NCBI GenBank assembly: GCA_036850795.1
Contig: JAAECO010000004.1
Coordinates: forward strand, 4,092,001 to 4,156,000
Origin: Cordyceps javanica
Lineage: Eukaryota > Ascomycota > Sordariomycetes > Hypocreales > Cordycipitaceae
DNA: 64,000 bases
Reading direction: 5' to 3'
This document shows, piece after piece, positions 1 through 11,761 of the stretch (the first letter of the stretch is position 1; each line of letters starts with the position of its first letter). The notes below the pieces were generated by a model. It saw nothing but the letters and a program-made list of their open reading frames with translations, made no database searches and was not told where the DNA came from. A program made the position numbers and the translations under genes.

Positions 1-2802
1 GAAGAAGGAGTTGGAAAAGTTTAACACTCTTACAGCAAAAGCTGCGATGCGCGCCGAAGCTCAGGCAGCCAAAGATGCTGAGGAACAGGCTGCTAAGGAG
101 GCCGAAGAACTAGCTGCAAAAGAAGCAGAAGAGCTAGCTGCCAAAGAAGCTGAGGAGTTAGCTGCCAAAGAGGCCGAGGAGCTAGCTGCCAAAGAGGCTG
201 AGGAGCAAGCAGCCCGCGAAGCTGAAGAGCAAGCCGCGCGCGAGGCTGAGGAAGAAGCTGCTGCTAAAAAAGCCAAGAAGGCTGCTAAAGCTAAGGAGAA
301 GGAGAAAGAAAAGGAAAGGGAAAGAGAACGCGAGAGAGAGAGAGAGGAGGCTGAGAAGCGAGAGAAGGAGGAGAGGAAGAGAGAGAAGGAAGAGAAGAAG
401 AAGGAGAAAGAGCGCAAGGAAGAGGAGGAGAGAGAGAAAGAGAGAGAAAGAGAAGAGCAAGAAAAGAAGGAAAAGGAGGATAGAAAGAGAGAAAAGGAGG
501 AAAAGAAGAAAGAAAAGGAAAGAGAAAAGGAGAGAGAAAAGGAGAGAGAAAGGGAAAAGGAAGAAGCAGAGAAGAGAGAGAATGAGGAAAAGGAGCGGGA
601 GAAGGAGGAGAAAAAGAAGGAAAAGGAAAAGGAAAAGAAGAAGAAATCCAAGAGTGCTGATCCCGAGACTCAACAACTTTCCGAAGAACTCAAGCCTGAT
701 GAGATTGAGGAGCTTCTCTCCTCGCCCAAGGACAAGTCAACGACTGACGCATTTGACTTTTGGGGGGTGTCCTCATCGAAAAAGTCCAAAAAAGGTTGGT
801 TTAGCGCTCTGCAACACCCCTGTCTACCCCAGATTGCCCCAAACACGCGATCCTTGTTGACTACGAAATTACACGTGCTGACTCATCCATAGTTCTGGAA
901 GATGCTACTGAAGACACCGACGCGACACCCCTTTCCAAGGGAAATGAGGCCTCTTCAATGAAGCGCAAGCCTGTCGGGGGCAAAATCGCCGACAAACTCA
1001 AGTCTTTCGAGGCTGCCAAAGAGGAAGAAGCGATCTTGGTGCCTCCACCCCCGCCGTCTCCGCCAAAAGACGAGGAAAGGAAGGACAAGAAGAAGAAGTC
1101 CAAGGCTGTTGAAGTTGTTGAGCCTGCCGTCTCTTTCTCTAGGAAGAGTCGCAAGGAATCTGGTCTCCCTGGAAGCTTCCCCATCGACGATGAGGATTTG
1201 GATTTTGTTACTGCTGACATGAGCCCCAAGGACAAGAAAAAGAGCAAGAAGAGCAAAGCCAAAACTTATGAAGACGCCCCCCCTCCTCCGCCGCCTGTCC
1301 CTGACGCACCGTTGACACCGCCGCCTGAAAGGTCTTCCAAGAAAGACCGCCCCAAGATCAACCGTGACGGCTCGTCGTCTTGGGGCGCATGGGGTACTTC
1401 GAGCTCTCGTAAAGACGAGCGGAAGGAAGAGCGTACAAGAGAGGAGCGCAAAGAAGAACGAAGATCAAAATCTAAGACTGAAAAATCGTCGAAGCGATCT
1501 GCTGACAAGTCTTCTTCAAAAGGCTCAGGGTCAGACAAGGGCGAAGAAAAGCCCTCGAAAAAACCTCCAAGGTCGCGTAGCTCCGCTGCCGTGAGCACGC
1601 CCCCCATCTCCCGGTCGATGTCTACACGCGACAGAAAGACTAGCAGCAGCCACTCGCGCCGCCACTCCTTGGGGGCGCACGGCCTTGCCTCGCCGCCGCC
1701 CGAGGAGATGCCGGATAAAGCGGCCAAAATCCTCGGTCTAGGGAAGTCTTCGAGCAAGAAACGGCAGAACCGCGCTGACCCTGATATTACCATGAGCGGC
1801 GCTCTGGATGGTGATGCAGCGAGGGCAGAACGCCGTCGTAGTAGAAAGCTGCAGGATGAGGACATCGTCATGGTAGATGCTGGTGGCCCCTCAGAGACGC
1901 CCCTGAAGCGTGGTGCTTCTACTGCCAAGAAGTCTGGCTTTTCAGGTCTCTTCAGTGGTCTGATGTCCAAGGGCAAAGGCGAAGTTACCGACGACGGTGA
2001 ACCTATGGAGACTGACCGCGACAACCGTCGTAAGAGCAGGCGGGACACTGCTAGCGATGGCTCCAAGGATGGCGCGCGTCGCGATAAAACGCGCCGCCCT
2101 GACGACGACGCCAAGATGGATGACAAGGAGGCACGCCGGGCCGAGCGTCGTTCACGCAGGCGTGAAGAGGAAGATCGCCGCGAAGTCGAGGACCGTGAAG
2201 CTCGCAGAATAGAACGCCGTCGCCAGCGCAAGGAGAAAGAAGTTGCGGCAATGGCGGCCGAGAAGGAAAACCAAGACACCGAGCGCGATGTGAAAAAGGA
2301 ACGGCACAGGTCGCGCCAGGGCGACGGTGTCGAGGATGACGCAGAGCGCCGACGGCGTCGTGAAGCTCGTCGCGAAGCTCGCGCGGCTGCCGAAGACGGC
2401 GGCAAGCGCAAGAGCAGCCGCCGCCGGAGCGAAGATGAGCAGGTCTATCCGCACAAGGACCGTCGCCGCGACAAAGATAGGAATGGCACGACCTGGCCAC
2501 ATTCGGGCACATCGTCTTGGGTGAAAGAACACTCTGATGCGCCCCCGCCGCCAGATGGTGGTGATGGGGACGATGACCAGGCCCGGCGTGACCGACGCGC
2601 TCGGCGTCGCGCCAGGCCGGCCGGTGAGGCTACCGCGGACGAAGCCGACGACGAGCGACGCCGCCGCAGAAAGGAAGAGCGACAGCGAGATCGTCGCGTG
2701 CCTCCCTCGGATGCGAGTGAAGACCGCCAGACAAGCCGTCGCAACTCGGCGTTCATCGAGCCTCCTGTGCGGACGAGCTGGTGGAGGAAGATTACTGGGT
2801 AA
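1..2802 (+). CDS. 3' part of a large Lys/Glu-rich low-complexity protein (5' end outside window)
   Basis: I do not recognise a named family. The frame is open from base 2, so the start lies upstream. Two exons are visible: 1-794 and 893-2802, joined by a 98-nt intron (GTTGGT donor, GCTGAC branch, CATAG acceptor) that keeps the frame. The visible product is about 898 residues. In order it shows eight copies of an 8-residue Ala/Glu/Lys repeat (77-268), a long Lys/Glu/Arg stretch expected to form a single charged alpha-helix, Pro-rich segments, Ser/Lys-rich linkers, and Arg/Glu-rich blocks up to a C-terminus ending TSWWRKITG. Short Trp-Gly modules (FDFWGVSSSKK and SSWGAWGTSSSRK) recur between charged linkers and may be repeat units of a longer protein. 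The composition suggests a nuclear or cytoskeletal scaffold, which is inference only. Stop TAA is at 2800. Confidence 0.8.
77..268 (+). repeat. Eight 24-bp tandem repeats coding AEE(L/Q)AA(K/R)E
   Basis: Eight consecutive in-frame 24-bp units start at 77, 101, 125, 149, 173, 197, 221 and 245. Units 2-5 are the most alike (GAGGAGCTAGCTGCCAAAG type). The last units change Leu to Gln and Lys to Arg. The period of eight residues resembles the TolA-type charged helix rather than a heptad coiled coil. Confidence 0.85.
293..655 (+). repeat. Near-pure polypurine tract inside the coding region
   Basis: For about 360 bp the plus strand is almost entirely A and G (GAGAAGGAG / AAAGAGAGA words) with a few isolated pyrimidines. 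It encodes alternating Lys, Glu and Arg. Long polypurine/polypyrimidine DNA can form triplex (H-DNA). No function is shown here. Confidence 0.8.
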
Positions 2803-3975
2803 TTGCCAACTAATTTTGGCCTCTGTTTTTTCTTTGATGCCGTTTGCTGTTATATAAATTGTATTGTGTTTGATTGATACCATATGGAGAGATAAATATG
2901 TGTGGAAATTAAAAATCAGCGATGGTATATACCCGCTCTAAATGGAACCATTCTCCTTGGATAGTTGCTTCTGAATGGGGGATTTGAGACGGGATAATTT
3001 GTGCAAGGGTACAATAGCTACGCAGCGACTCTGTATACCTTTATAGCAGCAATGGCCATGGACAATGCGACGCTGTGGTAGTTCCTGATTTGGCTCCAGG
3101 TAACATGGCTCCGGGCTGCAGATTCTCTCTGATAGCCTTCCGTTGCATTAGCGCACTTATAGGAGCCGCATCATTTCAAAATATTGAGCCGTCGTTCCCG
3201 TGGTCGTTGAGGACTCGACGGTTACAAATTATTTTGCTGATGTGTGAGCGATATAATATTTAGCGGAGGCCTGGAGTATGATTTCCGAAGGCTGCATATT
3301 TATCAAGCGGTGCATATACGAGCCGCATACCAGACGGTACCTGGAACGGACGCCTGGAACACCCCCTGTTTGCGCCAAATTTGTCTTTGATTTAGGGAAA
3401 AACGAATGGAACTGGAGACGGATCGCGATTGTAATAGACCATTTCGCCTGTTACGGGAGGAAATAGTACATAGATACTATAAACATGAAACATACCAATT
3501 TCTTCAATGGAATAACCTTCGGCACGCCGGGTAAGACCGCTTGGACCGTAAACGGTTTTGTGGCGCCGCTGGCTTAAACAGGCCCCCAAGGACCCAGTTG
3601 CGGTCACCTCAGCTTTAAGGCCTGCGCGCCATCCCGCATCAACCCACCACCGTAGCTTTTTCTGCGACACACGTTGTCACTTTGTATACTGCGAAGCGGG
3701 CATACGCGGCTTTCTCGACAGACACTCTCCGTATTCTTGCTTTGTCTCATCTATCTTGGGCATTGTAATGCTCTCTCGATAGCGCTAGGGAGATTGCCAG
3801 GGACTGTGGGAAGAAGGGGCTAGGTCTGTCGAGGAGGGGATGGCTTACCGTAGCCACGACGACGAGGACGACACTGCTTTTCAGCAAGACGACACAAACG
3901 AGAGAGCAGTCTAGAAAAGAGAGAAAGTGAAGGCGACAGAAACAAACACTGCACTCCGAGACTCGCACAGCCGCC
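2803..3975. other. Intergenic 1.17 kb
   Basis: It lies between the stop of the charged protein and the TMF start. It should hold the 3' UTR of the first gene and the promoter and leader of the golgin gene. Small open frames here (about 60-110 codons) have no recognisable domain and no splice-supported extension. I see no RNA gene. Confidence 0.6.
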
Positions 3976-6628
3976 ATGGCCGCGCCAAACAAATCGACGT
4001 CGAGATGGGGCTCATTTCTGTCGCAAGCCGTTGCGGGCGTAGAGTCGCGGCTCGACAATATTCTGTCCGAAGAGGATGGCGGGAACAATGCACCGGCGAC
4101 ACAACAGCAGCCTAAGCCTCAATCGCAGATGCAAGCGCAGACGCCGGCCAGTGCTGTGCCCGCGGCGACCAAGGCCACCCCAAGTAAGGCACATTCTCCC
4201 AGCGAGAGGCCAATATCGGAAACGCGCCATGGCTGTGACTAATTCGACCCAAATATCAGGCGCTTCACGTTCCTCGTCGAATAATCGAGCCAACGATAGG
4301 TTACAAGCTAGGCTAGCCAAGGCCATGGCCGGCAAGGCAGCGCAAGGCGGCGGCTCTCCACGTAGCTCCGTCGACAATGCGAGCCGGCCGTCTATAGAAC
4401 GAAAAACTACAGACTCGAACGGTGCGGGAAAAGAAGATGCCACGGCTTCAGATTCCCCAGTCATCGAAACAGAAAAGGAGGCGGTAGCATCGACATCGAC
4501 AGACGAGATCAAGCCAATCGAGGGGGCCGAACCCATATCTGAGACAACTACCGAGGAAGAACCGCCCAGGGAAAGTAAAAATACTGAATCTATTGCAATA
4601 GAAGACCTACGAACGGAGGCAGTAGTGGAACCTGCCACCGAGGTCCGTCACGAGAATGAATCTACAAGCCGGGAAGTTACAGAAGAGGAAGCCACATTCT
4701 CGCTCAAGGAGATTGAACAATTGAAAACTAGTCATCAGCAAGAGGTTCAAGAATACGTTGAACGAATTGATTCTCTTGAGTCTAAGCTGCAATACCTGGC
4801 CAAGTCGGCGGCTGAATCTGCTCAAAAGGCGGCTAATGCCGCTCCTGCTGGTAGCATGGAAAGCAAGCTTGCCGGCAAGGACGAAAAGATTGCCCTGCTA
4901 ATGGAGGAGGGTCAAAGGCTTGTAACTGGAGAACAGAAGTACAGAACGATAATAAAGAGGCTACGGCAGCAACTTGCCGACTCGGAGAAGCAGAATGAAG
5001 AACTCAAAAAGGCTCAAGAGAAAGCTGCTACTGAGGCTGACGCTTTGCGCACGCGGCTCAATAACAGCGAAGAGCAGGACAAACGTCAAGAAGAAATGCG
5101 CAAGGCAACCGCCGGTCTGCAAAGAGAGATTGACAGCTTAAAGAAGGAAAAGACAACACGAGATGAGACAGTCCGCAAGCTCGAGCGCGAAATCAGAATC
5201 AAGGCCGAAGAGGCCAGCAAGGTTCCAGCTCTCAGCAAGAACCTTGCTGCCGAGCGGGAGAAGCTCAAGACGCAGGAAGAAAGCTACACGGCCTTGCGCG
5301 TCGGAAAGGAGACCCTGGAGGAAAAGGCCAAGCAGGATGGCATCGAGTGGAGCGAAAAGCTGGACCGCGCAGTCGAACGTGGGCGCAAGGCGGAGAATGA
5401 GCTGCGAGTCGAGATCAAGGCATTGGAGGCGAAGCTCGAAGTCATGCGCACGCAGGCCGAAGAGGCGACATCCGGCTCTGGCGGCGAGGCGCAAGTCAAG
5501 CTACTCCGCCAGATTGAGACTTTGCAATCGCAGTATGCGTCTGCCAGTAGCAACTGGCAATCGATGGAGTCGTCGTTGCTAGCTAAGCTGTCAAGCCTCG
5601 AAAAAGAAAGAGACGAGGCACAGAAGCGCGAGTCCGAAATGCGAAAGAAGGCGCGTGACTCAACGACACGAGCTAGAATGCTCGACGAAGAGCTGCAAGA
5701 CGTTCAACCTGCGCTGACCAAGACGCGAGAGCAGCTTGAAAAGGTCCGCGATCAACTAGCTGCGCTCAAGACATCGGCAAAGACCACCGAAGAGGCCCTT
5801 GACCAAGCACGCTCTGATCTTGAAAGAGAGCAGCGCTCCAAGAGCCGCGAGCTTGCCGCGCCGCAGCCCGAGTGGACAGAAACTGCCATTCGCGTAGACA
5901 AGATAGACAGCCGGCCAGAGTCGCCTGTTCCCGGCAGCATTACCCGAACATTCAGCACCGAACTGGCCAGCCTAGGCGGTCTGCCACTCCCCCACCGTCA
6001 GCGCATGACACCTCTGTCAGGCAGCATCCCGGACACGAATCCTCGCTCGCGCTCACGACAACCGTCGGCGCAGCCACCCTTCCGACTGGGCTCGGTGAGC
6101 CCCAACCCCAGTGCGCCGCCAACCCCCTTCTCACCCTTCCCTCATTCCAGCGAGCTGGGCAGCAACCACCCGCTCTCCCCGCCCGCTGTCGAGGAAGATG
6201 CGGACAATGGGGGTCTGCTGGCTGTTGACGACGTCCCCCTGTCCTCCCCACGCCAGCCGGCCGCGGACATGATTTCCATGTCCACTGTCGCCGCAGGCCC
6301 CTCTGTCCAGCTCGTCGAGCGCATGAGCGCAGCGATTCGCCGGCTCGAGGCCGAAAAGGTGGCCGCCAAAGAGGAGATGACGCGCGTGTGTAACCAGCGT
6401 GACGAGGCCCGCACCGATATGGTTGGCCTGATGAAGGAGCTGGAGGACGCCAAGACGGCGGCAGCGCGCGTGCCAGAGCTGCAGGAGCAGGTGGACAACC
6501 TCGACGCGCGCTACCAAACGACATTGGAGATGTTGGGTGAGAAGAGCGAGCTGGTGGAGGAGCTGCGCGCAGATGTGCAGGACGTCAAAGCCATGTACCG
6601 CGAGCTTGTCGAGCAGACGATGAAGTAA
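3976..6628 (+). CDS. SGM1: TMF1/Sgm1-type golgin (TATA element modulatory factor family)
   Basis: Long coiled-coil Golgi protein. In yeast and animals this family binds Rab6/Ypt6 and tethers vesicles at the Golgi rim. Exons are 3976-4183 and 4260-6628 (76-nt intron, GTAAGG donor, TGACTAAT branch), giving 858 residues. The N-terminus SRWGSFLSQAV...LDNIL matches the short conserved motif that opens TMF proteins. Coiled coil runs from about residue 210 to 607. A Pro/Ser-rich linker follows (about 617-747). The last about 108 residues (VERMSAAIRRLEAEK to the end) match the C-terminal TMF domain that carries Rab6 binding. The start ATG has a good GCCGCC context. The yeast symbol is used by homology. 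The old 'DNA-binding' name of the family is misleading. Confidence 0.9.
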
Positions 6629-6802
6629 AATTGCCATGTACAAATGTAGGAATGATTTCTTCTTGTAACGCCGTTACACCTTTTGCATGTAGACTTGGGC
6701 GAGCTTTTGTAAAGCCTTCTTTTTTTTTTCAATTTCTTTTATCACCATAACTTCTTAAATCTTCCATGTACGTTGAGCTCTTCCCGTGCCTATTTTCTTT
6801 GC

Positions 6803-7742
6803 CTACTGCCCCTCCAGTTCGATACCCTCGCGCTCCGCCCCGCGTAAGATATACGTACGCACCTCCTTGTCCGGCGCCAGATCGAGTGCCAGCTCGCCCT
6901 CAGCGTTCTTGATCGTCGCGTCCGCGCCCTCCTTGAGCAGCGCCACTGCGGTATCGCCGTGGCCCTCCGCGACGGCGTGGTGCAGCGGCGTGTAGCCCTC
7001 GGCGTCCTGCGGATTCGTGGGGCTGAGCTTCTTGAGCAACAGGAGGCACATGGGGACGGCACCGACGGCGGCGGCACGATGCAGGGGGTACTGCCCGCGG
7101 CGGTCCTTGACTCGCGTCGAGGCCTTGTGCTCGAGCAGTAGCTTAGCCGTGTCGAGGTTCTTCTTGGACGCGACAAAGTGCAGGGCGGTCTGGCCGCCGT
7201 TGTCTGCGGAAAAGAGCCATTTGTGTTAGCTATGCATCGTAGGGTAAAGACGGAGATGGGGCAGACTCTTCTCGTTCACGTCAGCGCCGGCTTTAATGAG
7301 CACGTTGACGACGTCGTCGCTCTCGGGGACGCTGGCGGCAATCATGAGTGGCGTCCATCCGCTTTCATCCTATTGCATGCTTCATGAATAACTGTGAGAG
7401 AAAGAACTCGACAATCGGGACGGGCATACCTGAACATCAGGGTCAAAGGACGACTGATTGGCTAGCATGACGACAATATCTAAGCAGTTGGACGACGCTG
7501 CCCAGTGAATAGCATAACGGCCATCATCGTCTTTCTTTTGTGATAGCCTGGGGTTTGTCTTTCAAGAGAGTCAGAACAGATCGCGCTTGATTCTACAGGG
7601 CCAAGACTGTACTTTGAGCAGCCCTTCGGCAATGGCAACTATCGAGCCGTTAGCACTCCCCAAACCGACTCGAACCAGTTGTCGCACCTTTACGCTCGCG
7701 CGCAGCTGTGTGCAACGGGAATTGATCGGCCTCATCGACCAT
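6803..7742 (-). CDS. NAS6: 26S proteasome assembly chaperone, gankyrin/Nas6 family
   Basis: Ankyrin-repeat chaperone that binds the C-terminal domain of the proteasomal ATPase Rpt3 during 19S base assembly. Five exons rebuild cleanly: 7742-7688, 7638-7613 (26 nt), 7558-7430, 7369-7267 and 7203-6803, giving 237 residues, close to the 226-231 usual for the family. Ankyrin signatures in order are FPLHTAARE, GRYAIHWAASSN, SGWTPLMIAAS, GGQTALHFVASK, GQYPLHRAAAVG and GYTPLHHAVAEGH. The last repeat is followed by a capping helix ending EGIELEGQ. All four introns are GT-AG, with branch sites such as GCTAAC and TTCTGAC. The very short second exon is easy for gene finders to miss. The stop lies 174 bp from the convergent TMF stop. 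Confidence 0.92.
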
Positions 7743-8634
7743 TGTTACAGATTTAGATATTATGAAAGGTTTAATGATTCCAAAGTTGGTGCAAGGTAGG
7801 GATAATCGAGTTATTCAAGAGCAGGATTGATGGAAGCCTGGGTGGCTCAGACCAGCTTCACGAAGGCGCCCCACCAGGCATCCAGAACGCGTTGGCTTGC
7901 ACAGAAAGCAGCAAAGATCTGGCGTTCAGCAATGTTTGATAATTTCATTCCACGGACCACCGACTAAGAACTAGCGTTTATATGATCATCTGTTGGAGCA
8001 CTGGGATAGATTTCTTCAAAACGCTGCGCTTCTCCCACACTAATTACTTTCACGACCACAACGTTGACTGATAGCGTAGGCTAGCCACAATTATCGATTG
8101 CCTACGAGTATGGGAAAAAAGGGAGGTTGATTCGTTTTCGGCTTTATTCACTTCCAGAAGATGCTTTGCAGAGCATGATAAATGATTAAAATCCGGCTAA
8201 CCTGACCAGACTTACAGAAGCAAGTAGAGTATTGGCGCTATAAACATGAGCAATAGGGCTGCCAGCGTAAAAGTTAGTCTGCAAGATGGGCCAAGATTAG
8301 AATATACTCGATCTCTCTAAAGTTTGGGCTTTCTAACTCTGGTTTGTTTTCGGCAAGTAAGAGTGAGTTTGATGGGAGCCATTTTCTGCGCGTGGAAGCT
8401 ACCTGAAGAAGCATGGTAAGGGTATGTTTGAATTCATCTGCACAAAAGTCCAACGCTAAGTAGCCAACAACCAAGCATCAATAGAGACACCATTGGGTGC
8501 GAGTCGACCAAGCCGAGGCGTCACTGACGAATTGTGAATTATTGCTCATCATCAACTAGCTTGGGCGCTTTGAGCAGGGAGTTCCTGGGGAGAATATGCC
8601 TTGGAAGGTAGCTACGTGTGGCCGTACTGTTGCA
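7743..8634. other. Intergenic 0.9 kb
   Basis: Upstream region of NAS6 and downstream region of the Cys-rich protein. The bases are AT-leaning with no open frame worth calling and no recognisable RNA. An alternative last exon of the Cys-rich gene could begin near 8580 if the GTATGC at its end is used as a donor. Confidence 0.5.
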
Positions 8635-9443
8635 TTACGGCATACCTTCGTACTCTGGCCCGTTTAGATTTTTGCGTCGTTGATTAAATACGAAGAAGAA
8701 GACCGCAAGGCATACCAAGAGAGCAACTCCCAGAGTGCCACCAAGGGCACCGCCAACCACAGCCGTATTGTCTTTTGCGCAGGTTGCTGCTGCTGAAGAG
8801 CTACTGGCTATAGGGATTACTCCGGATGAAGAAGAATCTGGCGAAGAGGCCACTATAGTTGCTGTTTTGATCGCCGTTACGGACAGTCTCCCCATAGGAC
8901 TGGTCATGACACGAGAAGCATCCGAACAGCAATCCCTGCCCGAGTTGTAAGGTGTGCCGCAAAACTCGCCGCGCCGGCATTGCAGAACATCCATGCTGGG
9001 AATGGTAGAATTGAATTTGACCGGAAATTAGCCTTGAGAACCGAATTCGCCACTTTGGAGTTTTGATGGCTGACAGGTGCAAAAATGAGGGCATGCATTG
9101 TCTTTCAGGTCTTGCCCATGCATCCATTCTGGTACAGGTAGCCTTGATAGTTTTCTTCTTGAGACATACACAGTCCTGTATCGGTGCAGATATCGGGCTG
9201 TGTTTTGTACATTTCACAGCAAGGCGAAACACTCGAGTCCGGATTACACGGGCCGAAAGAGGATACCATCTCATTGCCGTTCATGTAGTAGCATTTTTTT
9301 AGACATGATAACGCTGAGCTCTTTCTGCCAGCCTCGGTCCGATTTATGTATTGAACATAGACGACAACAGTATTCGAGGAAATATCCCATGGATGGAAAT
9401 GATACGACTTGCTTCTGTGGGATAGGTAGGTGCCTCGGTGCAC
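8635..9443 (-). pseudogene. Cys-rich single-pass surface protein, apparently frameshifted
   Basis: Two coding blocks on the minus strand together resemble a fungal extracellular family: an N-terminal ectodomain opening CYY..NG....PC, then PCC, then C...GLC, a TW(K)..CP.FC stretch, another CC, a Ser/Ala-rich stalk, one membrane helix and a basic tail. Block one (9443-9105) carries KCYYMNGNEM, SPCCEMYK and DTGLCM, then hits TGA at 9107-9105, where the next frame continues KDNACPHFC. Block two (8994-8635) carries VLQCRRGEFCG, RDCC, a Ser-rich stalk, a helix (GGALGGTLGVALLVCLAVFF) and QRRKN. I find no clear signal peptide and no phase-consistent intron joining the blocks. Either the gene is decayed, the assembly has an indel, or the splicing is unusual. 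Confidence 0.5.
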
Positions 9444-10149
9444 AATGGGGTCTCACTGAGGACCCTGCGCATGCATGAACAAACTCGCGAGGAAACAGAC
9501 TATTGGCTAGAGCTGCATATATAGGTCAAGGGGATCAAGTATTCTGTCTGCAAGGGCCTTGGCCGCATTTTCTAAAATTCACTTGCCGCAGCCCACTGCA
9601 ACCTGAGGCGCTCATGACAAGCAACCATGTTTCTATAGCACATGACAAGACTCGTCTTTTTAGTTGAAGAACAAAGGGAAGGGGGTTGCCATTACTTATA
9701 ACATCGCGCAACCGAAGGTACTAGGTAACGTCGTTGATCTCTGATAAGTATTAGGTGAGTATTTGTGACCGCAGGTGACACCTAATAATATTTTTAGCTA
9801 CCATGGCTTTGCAGATAAGCCACTGACCACGTTCCACGTTGGAATCTGACCCGGGCATTTACCCTGGTTGACCATGAGTCAAATAAAACAAACGAAAGAA
9901 CGTGGTATATGGCTATCGCATGGCGGGAAAAATTGTGCCCGGTCTGTCCAAGTAAAAGCTCGAATCGGGTTCCATCGAAAATTGCAGCTTGACTGTATGC
10001 TGGGCCGTGCCTGACGGCCGACCCACTCAAAATGTATGGCGCGCCAAACCTCTACCTTGGTTTTTCCCGAGTCTCAGCTGTTGATCGTTTTCATCCCGCC
10101 AACGCAATCGTCGGTCGCAGTCAATTGGTCTCCTTCAGCCCTCTCGACA
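9444..10149. other. Divergent intergenic region (0.7 kb)
   Basis: It separates the Cys-rich protein (minus) from PRP46 (plus). A TATA-like TATATA near 9518 could serve the minus-strand gene. Two upstream ATGs at 10032 and 10036 precede the PRP46 start. The one at 10036 is in frame and would add 38 residues that do not look conserved. Confidence 0.45.
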
Positions 10150-11676
10150 ATGGAGACACCGCAAGTCCCGCAGGATGCTTTGCAGCTCAGCGCCATGGTT
10201 GCGCAAAACTCAACCGCCGCCCGACAGCTCTATGTGCGTTCGGCAGCCACATCGCTAGACAGGCCAGGCGGCACCGGGAAGCGCCAGAAGGTCGCTGACG
10301 ACTTCGACGACGCCGAGATGAAGCGCCGCTTCCAGATCGAGTATTCCTGGTCAGAAAAGCTGCCGCCGTCCCTAGCCGCCAAGCAGCCTGGCAAGCCGCA
10401 GAAGAAGGGCACTTCTTCCAAGTCCATGGTCGTCGCGCAGCGCGCCGGCCAACCCCAGAAGCTCCTCGAAGGCCCTGGGTCGAAGACCGCCGCCGCGGCT
10501 GCTGGCGGAAACATGTCGCAGCCACAGACTACAAGCCTGACGACTAGAAGTGGCAGCGGCCTGGGCGCCAACACGATACAACAAGTGAAGCCGGAATGGC
10601 ATCCGCCGTGGAAGCTGATGCGCGTCATCTCCGGCCATCTGGGCTGGGTGCGCGCGCTGGCCGTCGAGCCCGGCAACAAATGGTTCGCCAGTGGAGCTGG
10701 AGACCGCACCATTAAAATTTGGGACCTAGCGACGGGTGGACTGAAACTCACGCTCACCGGCCACATCAGCACTGTGCGCGGGCTTGCCGTGTCACCACGG
10801 CATCCTTATCTCTTCTCCTGCGGTGAGGACAAGATGGTCAAGTGCTGGGACCTAGAAACAAACAAGGTTATCCGCCACTATCACGGCCACCTGAGTGGTG
10901 TCTACACCCTGTCACTGCATCCTACTCTTGATGTACTGGTGACGGGTGGTCGTGATGGTGTGGCTCGTGTCTGGGATATGCGCACCCGAAGTAATATTCA
11001 CGTACTTTCTGGCCACACGGGCACAGTGACCGACGTGAAGTGTCAGGAGGCAGACCCCCAAGTCATCAGTGCCTCTCTCGATTCGACCGTTCGCTTGTGG
11101 GATCTTGCGGCTGGCAAGGCAATGGGCGTTCTTACACACCATAAAAAGGGCGTCCGCGCCTTAGCGGTGCATCCTGAGGAGTTCACATTTGCCAGTGGAA
11201 GCACAGGAAGCATCAAGCAGTGGAAATGCCCCGAGGGTGCGTTCATGCAAAATTTTGAAGGCCAGAATGCCATCATCAACACTATGAGTGTTAATCAAAA
11301 TAATGTCCTATTTTCTGGAGGTATGCTTGATGGCCGACATTGACATGTTCGATGATCTAACTTCTACTTTTAGCTGATAATGGCTCTATGAGCTTCTGGG
11401 ATTGGAAATCTGGACACAGGTTTCAGGCGCTTGATACCACAGCGCAGCCAGGTTCCCTGGATGCCGAAGCCGGGGTGATGAGCTCAACATTTGATCGCTC
11501 TGGCTTGCGTCTCATCTGTGGTGAGGCTGATAAGACTAGTGAGCAAGACGTCTGTGTATCAATGCCTACTTCAGCTAACGTTTTGAATAGTAAAAATATG
11601 GAAACAGGACGAAAACGCCTCCGAAGCGACCCATCCGCTTCAGTGGACGCCATCACTCGGACGACGCAAGTTCTAG
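10150..11676 (+). CDS. PRP46: Pre-mRNA splicing factor Prp46/PLRG1, WD40 protein
   Basis: Component of the Prp19-associated (NTC) complex of the spliceosome. Exons are 10150-11320, 11374-11538 and 11591-11676, with 53- and 52-nt introns (GTATGC and GTGAGC donors), giving 473 residues. After a basic N-terminal region (about 1-150), seven WD repeats follow, with blade ends IKIWD, VKCWD, ARVWD, VRLWD, IKQWK, MSFWD and IKIWK. The last exon supplies blade seven and the tail THPLQW..SLGRRKF, the usual Prp46 ending. I chose the ATG at 10150 because METPQ...DALQLSAM matches where family members begin. The in-frame ATG at 10036 would add a non-conserved leader. The gene converges on ORC1, with only 85 bp between stops. 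Confidence 0.93.
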
Positions 11677-11761
11677 ACTAGTATAGGCGGCCAAATTAAT
11701 AATGATACCACATGCCTCGACGGTGTATTTCTAATCTTTTTTCTTTCAAATATTGTACAAT

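Noticed and set aside
61..676. Long minus-strand frames rich in Ser/Phe/Leu opposite the charged protein
   Set aside because: They are the complement of the purine-rich repeat tract and have only low-complexity sequence.
1266..2883. Minus-strand frames of 153-381 codons
   Set aside because: Mirror of Arg/Lys-rich coding sequence on the plus strand; no domain and the plus-strand frame is continuous with a spliced gene.
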